Below, piece after piece: positions 44,463 through 53,278 of a stretch of DNA of 64,000 nucleotides. The position numbers were made by a program, and so were the translations under genes. Source of the stretch: JAPKZH01 sp964537875 (GTDB lineage: Bacteria; Acidobacteriota; Aminicenantia; Aminicenantales; UBA4085); NCBI GenBank assembly GCA_964537875.1, contig CAZIDN010000009.1, positions 1-64,000 of the forward strand, in the 5' to 3' direction. Each line of letters begins with the position of its first letter. The stretch's first letter is position 1. The notes beneath the pieces were generated by a model. That model was not told the DNA's origin. It was given only the letters and a program-made list of their open reading frames with translations, and made no database searches.

Positions 44463-46547
44463 TTAGGGATCTCGGCTGACTCCGATTTTATCGAGCAACG
44501 TCGGCGGTTTCAGATTCGCCCGCTCGACCTTAAAGTCGTTGGCGATAAGCGATGATTTCCCGCTCGTCTCTTCCTCAGCCTTGAGATAAAGGCGATAGGG
44601 GCCGGGTTCGACCTCGGGGATATCGAGGCGCGCAAGGTAGGCTTTTCCCGATGGTTCGTCCTTTTTCGAGAGAAGTGTGAGAGGAACGGCGACAACATCC
44701 CCGAATTCTAGGTTCTCGAGAAAAGCCGAGATTTTGATCTTCGGCGCCGCAATCTTGGCGACGGCGCATCGAAACGAGGCCCAGATCTCGGAAGGGCTCG
44801 AAAGCGTCTTCTCCGTATAAGGGACATACTGGCGGGTGTCGAAGCCGACGATTTCAGAGAGGGAACGAGTCGGCGCCTTCCCGGACGCCTTTGGAGTGAA
44901 ACCCTTTAGATAGAACGCCGCCCTCTCGGGCTTCCATAACAAGGGCGGGAGGAGCGCGATTCCGGAAGCTTTGGCTTCAGGGACAGCGGTCGAGACTCCC
45001 GCGACCGCAGCCGCTCCCGTCTCCAGGTTCCGCATGACGATCCGGCATTTGTAGGCGCCCGGCGGGACGGCCAGGACGGACAGCAAGTATGCCCCCGACT
45101 GCGCGACCTTCGTCAAATCCTCCTCGCTCCGGCGGAGCTCGACGATCTCGTCCGACGGATTGAAGACAAGGTTGACGACTTCGACCTTTTTCCCCACGAC
45201 GCTACTGATTTTTTCTCTCGGGATCCAGGCCGCGAATACGAGGTTCCCGGCCGGATCCGACGAGAAAGGCAGGGCCGTCATCTCGAACCGGGCAGGCGTC
45301 TGTGACAGAGGCGTATCGGCTAGGGCCAGGTCGACGAGCTGGATCGTTTTCTCGAGGTCCGTGTAATCCGCGAAGGGTTTCGGATTGAAATACCCCCACT
45401 GGGCGCGGACATCGCAGCCCGGCCGCTTTACGGTCACCTGGATTCTGTGATACTTGCCGTCCCAGGTCTCGCTGACCGGGTAGCCGAGGACATAATACGA
45501 ACCGGTCGATGCATGGACCTTTTCGACAAATGGTTCATAATTATACATATTGAGCCAGTATTGGCCTCCCGTTTCATAGGACGTTTTGGCCAGGGTCCAG
45601 GCGCCCGTCAGCCAATCGCTGAGTGTGATCCCACCCGTGTACAAAGCGTGGACCGCGACGTTCGACGTCTGCAGTTCCTTCAGAAGGATCTCGTATGGAT
45701 GATATTTTGCCGGAAGGGCAACCGGGTATGCCACCGGATAAGGGACTCCCTCGGAAAAAAGTACAAGATGCTTCTGGCCCGGGATGGAGCGGAGCGCGAT
45801 GGCCAAAGCAGTGAGAGAATCGACGTAGTGTAGATAATTAAGGCGCCACATTTCCGCCATATCGAGTTTAGGCATTTCGGGCATGGGTTGAGTATATTTT
45901 GTTTCTGGCCGCTCATCGGCAAGACCTGCAGCCTTCAACTCCCTTTGATATTTGTCTTCCAGGTCCTCGAATCGGTCGGCCGAATCGCGGAGCCCGATTT
46001 TAGAGACGAGATTGCGGACCTTCTGATGATCGGTCGTCAGATAGAGATGGACCTGGAGGCGTTTGAGGAGCGAGTAGGAGACAACTCCGATCTCGTCGGT
46101 AGGCATAATTTTGGTATCGAGGAAATTCCGTACCACCTCTCCCATTTTTCGGACGCCGGCGGGACTGTTGTAGGCGAAATCGAGGAAAATGAAAAATTTG
46201 CGGTTGAGAAGGCGCGGCGCCTGAAGGGGCGTCGCCGCGACGCGTTCTTCGACAGGCTTTTCCGGGGATGGGAGAGAGAGAACATGCTTTTCGAACTCCG
46301 TGAGATTCATCTCCTGCCCGTTGTCAGTGAGGACGAAGTCTTCTTTCTTGAGATCCGTTACGGGTTTTCCTTGCTTGTCCAAGACAATGACCTGGATGAG
46401 CTTGACGGTGACTCTGACTTCATACTGGAGAGGCTTTTGAGGCCGGACCGCCTCCTGGGGGACGGAGCTCGATTGAGAGGATAGCCCTGCGATAAGGCAC
46501 AAGCCTGTAACGGGAAGGAAAAATGTGAATTTCTTAATTTTCCACAC
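44463..46547 (-). CDS. Secreted VWFA-related Acidobacterial-type protein C
   Basis: This 694-residue exported protein starts with GTG at 46547, with TGAGG about 7 bases upstream. It has a signal (FTFFLPVTGLCLIAGLS), then YEVRVTVKLIQVIVLDKQGKPV and DFVLTDNGQE, the family opening. The vWA-like domain has FFIFLDFAYNSP at the metal-site position and PTDEIGVVSYS. C-terminal beta domains end NLKPPTLLDKIGV. It is the closest relative of protein B and also has a sigma-54 promoter. Partner D follows after 19 bases. Confidence 0.9.
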   Translation of the reverse strand: MWKIKKFTFFLPVTGLCLIAGLSSQSSSVPQEAVRPQKPLQYEVRVTVKLIQVIVLDKQGKPVTDLKKEDFVLTDNGQEMNLTEFEKHVLSLPSPEKPVEERVAATPLQAPRLLNRKFFIFLDFAYNSPAGVRKMGEVVRNFLDTKIMPTDEIGVVSYSLLKRLQVHLYLTTDHQKVRNLVSKIGLRDSADRFEDLEDKYQRELKAAGLADERPETKYTQPMPEMPKLDMAEMWRLNYLHYVDSLTALAIALRSIPGQKHLVLFSEGVPYPVAYPVALPAKYHPYEILLKELQTSNVAVHALYTGGITLSDWLTGAWTLAKTSYETGGQYWLNMYNYEPFVEKVHASTGSYYVLGYPVSETWDGKYHRIQVTVKRPGCDVRAQWGYFNPKPFADYTDLEKTIQLVDLALADTPLSQTPARFEMTALPFSSDPAGNLVFAAWIPREKISSVVGKKVEVVNLVFNPSDEIVELRRSEEDLTKVAQSGAYLLSVLAVPPGAYKCRIVMRNLETGAAAVAGVSTAVPEAKASGIALLPPLLWKPERAAFYLKGFTPKASGKAPTRSLSEIVGFDTRQYVPYTEKTLSSPSEIWASFRCAVAKIAAPKIKISAFLENLEFGDVVAVPLTLLSKKDEPSGKAYLARLDIPEVEPGPYRLYLKAEEETSGKSSLIANDFKVERANLKPPTLLDKIGVSRDP

Positions 46548-46667
46548 AATAAACCTCAGAAATTCCCCGAATTCTATATTATGGCCGTTATTTTAATTAT
46601 AGTCCTACTCGGCTCAATAAGAAATCGTTAGGGAAAAGCATTAGTATAAACCTTTGCTTTTAAACGC

Positions 46668-46683
46668 AGCATAAAATGTGCCA
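46668..46683 (-). promoter_or_regulatory. Sigma-54 (-24/-12) promoter for cassette C
   Basis: On the minus strand the site reads TTGGCACATTTTATGCTGC, differing by one base from the copy at 43236. GG and GC are spaced 10 bases apart, and it lies about 120 bases upstream of the GTG start at 46547. Confidence 0.75.
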
Positions 46684-46801
46684 AGAAATGAACGGGGTCT
46701 TAAGGGGAAAAATGCTTTAGAATCTGTAAGTTATATCTCTTTTTGAGGACATCTGACCGCATATTTCCTTACAAGCCTGTAAAGAAATCGGACTCATAGC
46801 C

Positions 46802-46906
46802 GGGGTCAAACCTCAAAATTCAACAAACTCGAAAAGAATTGGGCTCAAAACTACTGATTACGCAAAATATCTAGGGGAAAGGTGCGTAATGTGTAGCTTT
46901 GACCCC
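46802..46906. repeat. Composite GGGGTCAAAC hairpin repeat, copy 5
   Basis: The outer ends GGGGTCAAACCTCAA and ...GTAGCTTTGACCCC flank an inner half-element (CTCAAAACTACTGATTACGC pairing with GCGTAATGTGTAGCTTTGA). It looks like two different repeat types merged, one with the CCTCAA core of copy 6 and one with the GCTACT core of copy 4. Confidence 0.7.
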
Positions 46907-47025
46907 GATTTTACAAAAAAAATCGCGGGTGGCGCGGATGTTGCCCCGTAATGCCCGAAGCGCCTGAGTGGCGGGTGGGAAGAAGCATGATAAAAGATTT
47001 TTAATTAGCGATATTAAACCCCCTC

Positions 47026-47047
47026 CCCCCTTGGCCAATCAAGGGGG
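47026..47047. repeat. CCCCCTTG/CAAGGGGG hairpin
   Basis: Perfect 8-base arms lie around GCCAAT, 58 bases past the TolC stop. No T-run follows on either strand, so a terminator role is uncertain. It is related to the hairpin at 29724. Confidence 0.5.
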
Positions 47048-47104
47048 ATTTGAAAGGTCGAAGGGCATTAGAGGCACGTCCGCGACAGGGCCCGCGGCCG
47101 CTTT

Positions 47105-48655
47105 TTATTTGGCGATTTTGATGTTCCGCTTCTCGAGGCTCGTGCCCATGGCCTTGTCCAGCCTGGCCACGGAAAGGATGTAATCGACCTTTGCCTTGAG
47201 CTCCATGGACCGGGCATTGGCCAGCTTTTCCTGGAAATCCAGGACGAAATAATTCGTGGACAGCCCGACCTGGAGCTTCTTGACCTCCGCATCCAGGCTT
47301 TTCTCGGCCAGCTCCCGGGCCACCCGGTAGGCCTCAGTTCTCTTGGCGTTTGTCTCGATCATCCGGACGGCATCGCTGACGTCCAGGATCATCTGCTGCT
47401 CCTGGTTTTTGAGCTTGACGAGGCTCTGGTCCAGATCCATCTTTGCATAGGCATAATCGGCTTTCGTTAGGAAGTTGCTCAGCGGGATGGAAAGCGTCAG
47501 GCCGATGTTCCAGTTCTGGTAGAGGAGCTTGAACGCATCGCGGAGGGAGTCCCCCGCGCCGCCCGGCTGCTTGCCGATGATGACACCAAGGAACGGATTA
47601 TCGTCCAAGTAGAGGATGCGGTCACCGCTGATCCCGGGGCTCCAGTAGGAAAGCTGGAGGTCGAGGCCGGGAAGCATCTGGTTCTTGGCGACGCCGACGG
47701 TGAGCTCCTTGGATTCGATGGTCTTCCTGAGGGCCTGGATGTCCGGACGCCGGTCCATGGCCCGTTTCAAGGCCTCATCGATCGTCACCGTCGCCTCTTT
47801 GAAATCCGGCATGTCCTTGGGCACGATCCTTTTCAGACGGGCGTCGCCTTCCACGGCAAGGTTGATGATCGTCTTGAGGACTTCTTCGGTCCGCGTGATC
47901 AGCGCCTCGGCCTGGATCATATCCGCTTCGCGGGAGGCCACCTGGGATTCGGCGATCAGGATCTCGATGGGGGCGAGCTGTCCGAACTCCACTTCCTTCT
48001 TGTTCTTGGCCAGGAGGTCGCGGCCGAGCTGAAGGGACTGCCGCTTGACATTGGTATTCTCGATGGCATAGACCAGGTTCCAGTAGGTTTCCTGGACCAG
48101 GTAAATCGTGTCTATGAGGGTGTTTTGGAGCTGGATGTCGGAAATCTCCATATTCTTTTCGGCCTGGACGATCTGGGCGCGGTTGACCTTGGTCCCAAAG
48201 TTCTTGAGCAGGGGCTGCACAAAATCCAGACGGAGAGTGCTGCCGTAGCGCGGATTGATCAGCTGGAAGGCCTGATTGGTATCTGATTTATAGCTCTGAA
48301 GGGACAGCGTCAAATTCCCGCCCGTCGGGATGGTCTCAACGACCCCGACACTGTAATCGGACAGACGGTTGATGCTGGTGCCCGCGCCTTGGATCCACCA
48401 ATAGGAGGGAGTTTCCTGGCGGTTGGCCCCATAGCTCAGCTCGAAGCGCGGCATGAAGACTTCCCTGGCCTTGGCGATGGAGATGCCGGCCAGTTCGGGG
48501 TTCATCATTTCGACCGCGACGTTGAGGTTGTTTTTCAGAGCTTTGGCGACACATTCTTCCAGCGTCAGGTTCAGGACCTCCTGACTCTGGCCCAAGGCCG
48601 GCTTGAGAAAAAGCGCGATCACCAGAATCGCCATCCATCGGATTCTTGTATTCAT
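47105..48655 (-). CDS. TolC family outer-membrane protein
   Basis: This 516-residue protein has a signal peptide (MAILVIALFLKPALGQSQ), then LNLTLEECVAKALKNNLNV, the standard start of an OEP repeat, and long helical stretches (QETYWNLVYAIENTNVKRQSL, KKEVEFGQLAPIEIL). It has the normal length for a TolC channel. GGAGG lies upstream of the ATG. No inner-membrane pump is adjacent, so it may serve a distant transporter; the neighbouring vWA cassettes are separated by a long regulatory gap. It shares the fold but little else with the TolC protein at 10204. Confidence 0.9.
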   Translation of the reverse strand: MNTRIRWMAILVIALFLKPALGQSQEVLNLTLEECVAKALKNNLNVAVEMMNPELAGISIAKAREVFMPRFELSYGANRQETPSYWWIQGAGTSINRLSDYSVGVVETIPTGGNLTLSLQSYKSDTNQAFQLINPRYGSTLRLDFVQPLLKNFGTKVNRAQIVQAEKNMEISDIQLQNTLIDTIYLVQETYWNLVYAIENTNVKRQSLQLGRDLLAKNKKEVEFGQLAPIEILIAESQVASREADMIQAEALITRTEEVLKTIINLAVEGDARLKRIVPKDMPDFKEATVTIDEALKRAMDRRPDIQALRKTIESKELTVGVAKNQMLPGLDLQLSYWSPGISGDRILYLDDNPFLGVIIGKQPGGAGDSLRDAFKLLYQNWNIGLTLSIPLSNFLTKADYAYAKMDLDQSLVKLKNQEQQMILDVSDAVRMIETNAKRTEAYRVARELAEKSLDAEVKKLQVGLSTNYFVLDFQEKLANARSMELKAKVDYILSVARLDKAMGTSLEKRNIKIAK

Positions 48656-48884
48656 GTCGATCCTCCGTAATAAAAGCTTTCAGTCTATCAAATCGCTGTT
48701 ATGAGAGTAACTCCCGGTTCCCGGGAGAACGCAACAGTATACCACACCTATTTATACGATGGCGGCCGGCTTTGGTTCCAGGCTGCCCGTCAACTCAGAG
48801 GGGAAGACCCCTTCCGAAGGTCGCTTCGCTTCCCGCCTCCCCTGCCCGGACGGCAAATGATCGCCGCTCGGCATCCCTTCATCG

Positions 48885-50474
48885 TCAGCGGAGGAGCCGA
48901 ATTTCAAAAACGGCCAGGCCGAGGCGGCGCGTGTCGCCGCTGCCGGAGTCTTCTCCGGGAACAAAGGTCGGCGTGGAGAGCTCGATTCTATAGAGGCGGG
49001 AAGGTGAAAAATCGAATGCGGCCGTGAAATTCCCCCGACCTCCCTTTTTCCCGAAAAAGACAAATCTTTTTTCCTCGCGAAACGTCCTGGTTTCCTCTTC
49101 ATAAACCTGGAGAGAGGCCTGCAGCGGGGCCGTATCATCGAGCTCGGAGAAAAAGCGGATCTCGATCGTCCGGGCCGGGATGCGGACAAAGACATAGCTG
49201 CGGGCCAAGCCCTGCGTCCATCGTCCGCCTACGCCATAGAGGTCCTTCTCCCAATCCCACCAGCCGCCGCCGAATTTATCCACGACCTGTTCTTTGGCGG
49301 CGAGCGGCCCGGTGTCAAAGATAAAGACGCGGCCCTTGCATCGACGGCAGACCGTCTCAGTCATGGCGTTCCGCCGGATGGCGGCCCGCTTTTCCGAGCG
49401 CAGCACGTCTTCTAACTTCGTGCTATCGATATTCCCCAAGCGCATCTCACCTTCATAATCCAAGCAGCAAAGGACGAAATCGCCGTTGGACAGGAGCCCG
49501 ACGTTTTCCGCCATAATGCACGCCCGGGACTCTGTATTTTCTTCGATATAAACGTACTTGTCGGCAGGGACAACGCGCCGGATAAACGCCCAATCCCGGG
49601 CCCAGAGTTCCAGCGACTTGAAAACCAGCAGCACGCTGGGCAGAAACATATATCCCCAGAACATCTCGTCCTTCAGGCGACGGAAATTCTCTGGAAGCTG
49701 GTCCCTGGTCAGGGCCACGCGGGAGCCGATATGATCCCGGTATTTCTGCAGGGCAAAATTCGTTTCGTCTTCAAACGAACGGGGATATCGGGACCGGATC
49801 GTTCGGGCGAACCGGTCCAGCCTGTCGAGCATTCTCCGGATCCATTTGAGCTCAGCTTCTTCGCTTGAAAAATTCTGCCACAAGTGAAGATCAGAATCAC
49901 TCTGTATGGTGGGATCGTGGGACAGGACATAGTTGGAGGCGACGTGGATCTCCAGCCTGGCCGAGCTTCCCATCCGGAACTTCTCCTCCACCACATCGAA
50001 GAAGATCGGGAAGAAATCCTTGAATTTGAGCCGGTCATAGCCTCTCATCCGGTAAGCCTGCCGGGTGACGGTCTGGAGGCTCATGGCCAATGTCGCGTTG
50101 TTGTGCTTGAGGATCTCCCGCTGGACATGCTTGTCGGCGAGAAGAGTCATGTTTGTAATCAGTGTCACGGGATGCCCGTATGCCTCAAATAGCTCGAGAT
50201 ATTCGAAGAGCCGTTTATTCAATAGCGGTTCGCCCAGGACGTTCAGGAGAACGGATGTTTTGATGTCCAGGGCCTGGAGCTCGTCCATCAGTTTGCGAAA
50301 GCGGGAATCCGCCAGGTGCTCCTTCTGTCTCCGGAGAATATCCGACGGGCAAAACGTGCAGTGCATATTGCAGTGGCTGGTCAGCTCGATAAAAAGAGTT
50401 TTCGGCGGGTCGAGGGGCGCATGGCTGTTTGGGCGGGACGTTTCTTCAGGCATCGGCTCGACTGTTTTTTGCAT
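48885..50474 (-). CDS. Radical SAM/SPASM protein with C-terminal beta-sandwich domain
   Basis: This 529-residue protein has the radical SAM cluster motif CNMHCTFC (C35, C39, C42) and then GEPLLN. A SPASM-like Cys region lies at roughly 320-385 (CIMAENVGLLSNGDFVLCC ... CRRCKG), which would hold a second Fe-S cluster. Residues from about 400 on are beta-rich and not part of the usual enzyme. This tail (FFSELDDTAPL...YRIELS) resembles the tail of the membrane glycosyltransferase encoded next door. Such proteins modify peptides or sugars; the neighbours suggest glycan or lipid modification, but the substrate is unknown. The first ATG has no strong ribosome binding site. Confidence 0.85.
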   Translation of the reverse strand: MQKTVEPMPEETSRPNSHAPLDPPKTLFIELTSHCNMHCTFCPSDILRRQKEHLADSRFRKLMDELQALDIKTSVLLNVLGEPLLNKRLFEYLELFEAYGHPVTLITNMTLLADKHVQREILKHNNATLAMSLQTVTRQAYRMRGYDRLKFKDFFPIFFDVVEEKFRMGSSARLEIHVASNYVLSHDPTIQSDSDLHLWQNFSSEEAELKWIRRMLDRLDRFARTIRSRYPRSFEDETNFALQKYRDHIGSRVALTRDQLPENFRRLKDEMFWGYMFLPSVLLVFKSLELWARDWAFIRRVVPADKYVYIEENTESRACIMAENVGLLSNGDFVLCCLDYEGEMRLGNIDSTKLEDVLRSEKRAAIRRNAMTETVCRRCKGRVFIFDTGPLAAKEQVVDKFGGGWWDWEKDLYGVGGRWTQGLARSYVFVRIPARTIEIRFFSELDDTAPLQASLQVYEEETRTFREEKRFVFFGKKGGRGNFTAAFDFSPSRLYRIELSTPTFVPGEDSGSGDTRRLGLAVFEIRLLR

Positions 50475-50905
50475 TTATAGCATAAGGGATGAAGGAAAGC
50501 AAAAATCCTGCTTGCCGCTAAATTTGCCGATAGAAATGCCCGACGGGTCCTGTCGGACACTCTTGGAGGGAAACCCTTATTCTGGGTTTCCCTCCAACGA
50601 TCGCTTCGCTCCCTGCCATCCTTCCAAAGAGCATTTGACTATGAATTCATGGGAGGATGCTCCTTGGAGGGGTAGCAGGGCGGGCGGGTATTCCCGCCGC
50701 CCCGTTAGAGGGGGACCCTATGAAAGGGTCCTCCTCCAAGTGTGTCCGGGGGGCCCCCGAACCACGCCACCCGTCGGGTGGGGGTTCTAATTGTTGATTT
50801 AGTGGAAAGTCAAGCACTTTTGGCTAGTGAGCTTTTCCTATCGGCGAATTTGGGGTTGTCCCTGATCCTTGACATCGGTAGGCAAGTTGACTCATAGTCT
50901 GGAAG
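50475..50905. other. Intergenic region filled by a nested palindrome
   Basis: The 431 bases between the divergent radical SAM and GT-C genes contain the large inverted repeat at 50520-50851. I see no gene and no convincing promoter; the promoters would have to lie inside or at the edges of the repeat. Confidence 0.6.
50520..50851. repeat. Long nested inverted repeat, MITE-like
   Basis: Outer arms AAATTTGCCGATAG (50520-50533) and CTATCGGCGAATTT (50838-50851) pair with one mismatch. Further in, CCCGACGGGT (50539) pairs with ACCCGTCGGG (50769), and CGGACACTCTTGGAGG (50554) with CCTCCAAGTGTGTCCG (50733). Inner hairpins include GGAGGGAAACCC/GGGTTTCCCTCC at about 50565-50595. The order of arms is preserved from outside to inside, so the whole 330 bases could fold as one structure. 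Confidence 0.75.
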
Positions 50906-53278
50906 ATGACGCGAGTCCAGAGGCTGCTGCGCCAGGTCTTTTTTCTCCTGGCGGCCCTGTCTGTAGCTCTCTTCCTTCAATTCCGCAGCCAGGTCCCGTC
51001 CTTCACGATTCTTCACCACGCTTTCCGCTTTCAGCCGGGATCATTTGTTTTATCGGCGGCCCTGATCTACCTTCTTCTTCTCCTCGTCTGGGGCTTGTTC
51101 TCTCAATGGCTGGTCAAGAGCTGCGGGATAAAATACAAAGAAGCCCTGGCCCTGGAGTTTCTGACATATCTGCCGCTGTTATCTTTCATCCTGACCCCGC
51201 TCGCGCTTCTCCATTATCTGACATTAGACGATCTCCAGGAGCGTCTAAAGCTCTTCCTCCTGGCCGTAATCTTTGCCGTTTTCTACCTCAAGGCTGTTCA
51301 ATCCCTTCACTTGAGCCGGGAAAGGCAGACCGTCTGGAGACGGTTGTCCGAGAAATTCTTCGCTCTTTCTCTTCGAAAAAGGATCCTTCTCCTCTTCTTG
51401 GCCGCCCTTCTTGTTTACAACGCAGGCGCCGCTCTCATGAATTCGAACGGGGTCACTTTTTCAGGAGACGAACCCCACTATCTTCTGATCGCCCACAGCC
51501 TCCTCCATGATAAGGACATCGACCTGGCCAATAACTATGACCGGCAGGACTACGCGAAATATTTGGCTCCGGGGACATTCATTCGCGCCCACTCAATCCC
51601 CGGGGCGAAAGCGGACAGCCAATATTCTTTCCATTCTCCGGGGATTTCCCTGCTCATGCTTCCGTTCTATGCCCTGGGCAGCTTGTTTGGGCTAAAGGGA
51701 ATTCTCTTTTTTGTCCGGCTGGGCATGAGCATTTTCGGCGCCCTGCTGGGAATCCAGATGTACCTCTATGCCAGGCAGGAATGGCGCAGGGAGAAGCTGG
51801 CCCTGGGTCTGTGGTTTTTGTTCAGCTTCACATCTCCCGTCTTTTTCTTCTCCATCCATGTTTATCCGGAGCTCATCGCCTGCCTCTTCTCGCTCACGAC
51901 CTTCCGCCTCCTCCGCTTTTCCTCCGGCCTTGCCAAACCGCGGCTCCTGCTTCTCGGATTCCTGATCTCATCGTTTCTCTGGTTCCATGCCCTGAAGTAT
52001 CTGCCGATCATGGGGCCGCTTTTTCTCTACGGCCTCTGGATTCTCTTCAAAAAACAAAAAGGCCGCGGCCTCGTCTATTTTCTGGCCTTGGCTGGGGCGA
52101 ACCTGGCCCTCTATTTTTATTTCCAGTATTCGCTGTACGGCTCCCTGAACCCGACGTCTGTGACCTGGCAGGGAGCCATGGACGGACAGCAGACCTTGAA
52201 TTTTCTAAAGGAAATCTTGACTAGCATTCCGTTCCGCTTTCGCTGGGAGACTTTGGCCGGCTATTTCTTGGACCAAAGAGACGGTCTTCTTTTTTACGCG
52301 CCCATCTACTTTTTTGCTTTGCTGGGCCTGGTCGAGATGGCCCGGAAAAAAGGCAAAGATTTTCTCCTGCTCCTATTTATCATCGCTCCCTACATTCTAT
52401 TTTACGCGTTCGCGGCGCAAAGGGCGGGATATTCTCCGCAGGCTAGGCCGATCATGGCCGTCATTTGGGGAATGGCGGTCGGACTCGGCTATTTTCTGGC
52501 CTACAATGCGAAAAAAATATTTTCTTATCTTTTGAATATCGCCGTCGCCCTCAGCTTGGTCTTTGTCTGGATCCTCCTTCAAAGTCCGCTGGCCCTTTTG
52601 CAGCCGACGACGGTCGGGACGACGGAGCGCGGCGGAGATCTCTTCTACCGGCTCAGCAACCTGCATTTTTACCTGACAAATTGGCTCCCGTCTTATATCA
52701 AAGTCGAGGAGTGGAGGTGGCTTCCAAACTTCGCCTGGCTGGGTGTTCTGGCCGTTTTCCTGGCGGCCTATCTCCTCGTCCGTAAGCACGAATTTTCCAT
52801 CAAGTTCTCCCGGCATCTGGTTCTGACATTCTGCGGACTGGCCGTCTTTTTTGCCTGGTTCGTCTTCTATCCCCGGACCGCCCCCTATCCGCCCGTCAAG
52901 GCCTCCCTTCCCTCCGGCGACAAGCTCACGTTCTACGGCCTCTCCCGCGTGGCCCTGATGCGCGAGCCGGCCAAATTCTCGCTGCTCGAAGACAACCGCG
53001 ATTATGATTTCACCTTTGCCTCATGGAGAAAAATCCAAAAGCTCAAGCTGGAATTCGGGTCATTAGCGGGCGATTACCTCCTTCGGCTCCGCTTTTTTGA
53101 CCAGCCGGTGATGGAGGAAAAGACTGGGAAAGAGGTCCGGACGGTCGTTTTTGAATCGCCGCCCGCCTACCGCCGGAAGAACCTCTTCCTGTACAAGGTT
53201 TCGATCCACCTCGAACGGCAGTCGGACGTCCGGACGGTCCTCAACCCCTACGTTTTTGCGATCCGTCCCGTCCGTTGA
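50906..53278 (+). CDS. Membrane GT-C glycosyltransferase (GT39/ArnT-like)
   Basis: This 790-residue polytopic protein has about 12 membrane helices. The first large periplasmic loop has FSGDEPHYLLIAHSL near 189-203, with the acidic pair expected in GT-C enzymes that use polyprenyl-phosphate sugars. Another landmark is YFLDQRDGLLFYAPIYFF near 454-471. The last ~90 residues form a soluble beta-rich tail (FFDQPVMEEKTG to NPYVFAIRPVR). The adjacent GT2 gene probably makes its polyprenyl-phosphate-sugar donor. The acceptor is unknown. The 3' end overlaps the convergent GT2 gene by 38 bases. Confidence 0.82.
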   Translation: MTRVQRLLRQVFFLLAALSVALFLQFRSQVPSFTILHHAFRFQPGSFVLSAALIYLLLLLVWGLFSQWLVKSCGIKYKEALALEFLTYLPLLSFILTPLALLHYLTLDDLQERLKLFLLAVIFAVFYLKAVQSLHLSRERQTVWRRLSEKFFALSLRKRILLLFLAALLVYNAGAALMNSNGVTFSGDEPHYLLIAHSLLHDKDIDLANNYDRQDYAKYLAPGTFIRAHSIPGAKADSQYSFHSPGISLLMLPFYALGSLFGLKGILFFVRLGMSIFGALLGIQMYLYARQEWRREKLALGLWFLFSFTSPVFFFSIHVYPELIACLFSLTTFRLLRFSSGLAKPRLLLLGFLISSFLWFHALKYLPIMGPLFLYGLWILFKKQKGRGLVYFLALAGANLALYFYFQYSLYGSLNPTSVTWQGAMDGQQTLNFLKEILTSIPFRFRWETLAGYFLDQRDGLLFYAPIYFFALLGLVEMARKKGKDFLLLLFIIAPYILFYAFAAQRAGYSPQARPIMAVIWGMAVGLGYFLAYNAKKIFSYLLNIAVALSLVFVWILLQSPLALLQPTTVGTTERGGDLFYRLSNLHFYLTNWLPSYIKVEEWRWLPNFAWLGVLAVFLAAYLLVRKHEFSIKFSRHLVLTFCGLAVFFAWFVFYPRTAPYPPVKASLPSGDKLTFYGLSRVALMREPAKFSLLEDNRDYDFTFASWRKIQKLKLEFGSLAGDYLLRLRFFDQPVMEEKTGKEVRTVVFESPPAYRRKNLFLYKVSIHLERQSDVRTVLNPYVFAIRPVR

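Larger units (their letters stand above)
46548..47104. other. Intergenic region with duplicated regulatory DNA
   Basis: This 557-base gap contains the sigma-54 promoter, a hairpin repeat and a C/G hairpin, but no gene I can support. The 240 bases nearest the vWA gene resemble the equivalent stretch at 43114-43370. Shared segments include AATAAGAAATCGTTAGG (AATTGTTAGG in the other copy), AATGTGCCAAGAA, GGGGAAAA.GTTTTAGAA-like and GAGGACAT. The similarity extends well beyond the promoter, so the DNA was duplicated together with the genes. Confidence 0.7.

Noticed and set aside
34018..46906. Regularly recurring hairpins as a CRISPR array
   Set aside because: Copies are kilobases apart with genes between them, the cores differ, and there are no cas genes.
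48713..48884. Another nested palindrome between the TolC and radical SAM genes
   Set aside because: Only short local pairings (CTCCCGG/CCGGGAG) and a fragment like the 50520 element are visible; the arms do not form a consistent larger structure.
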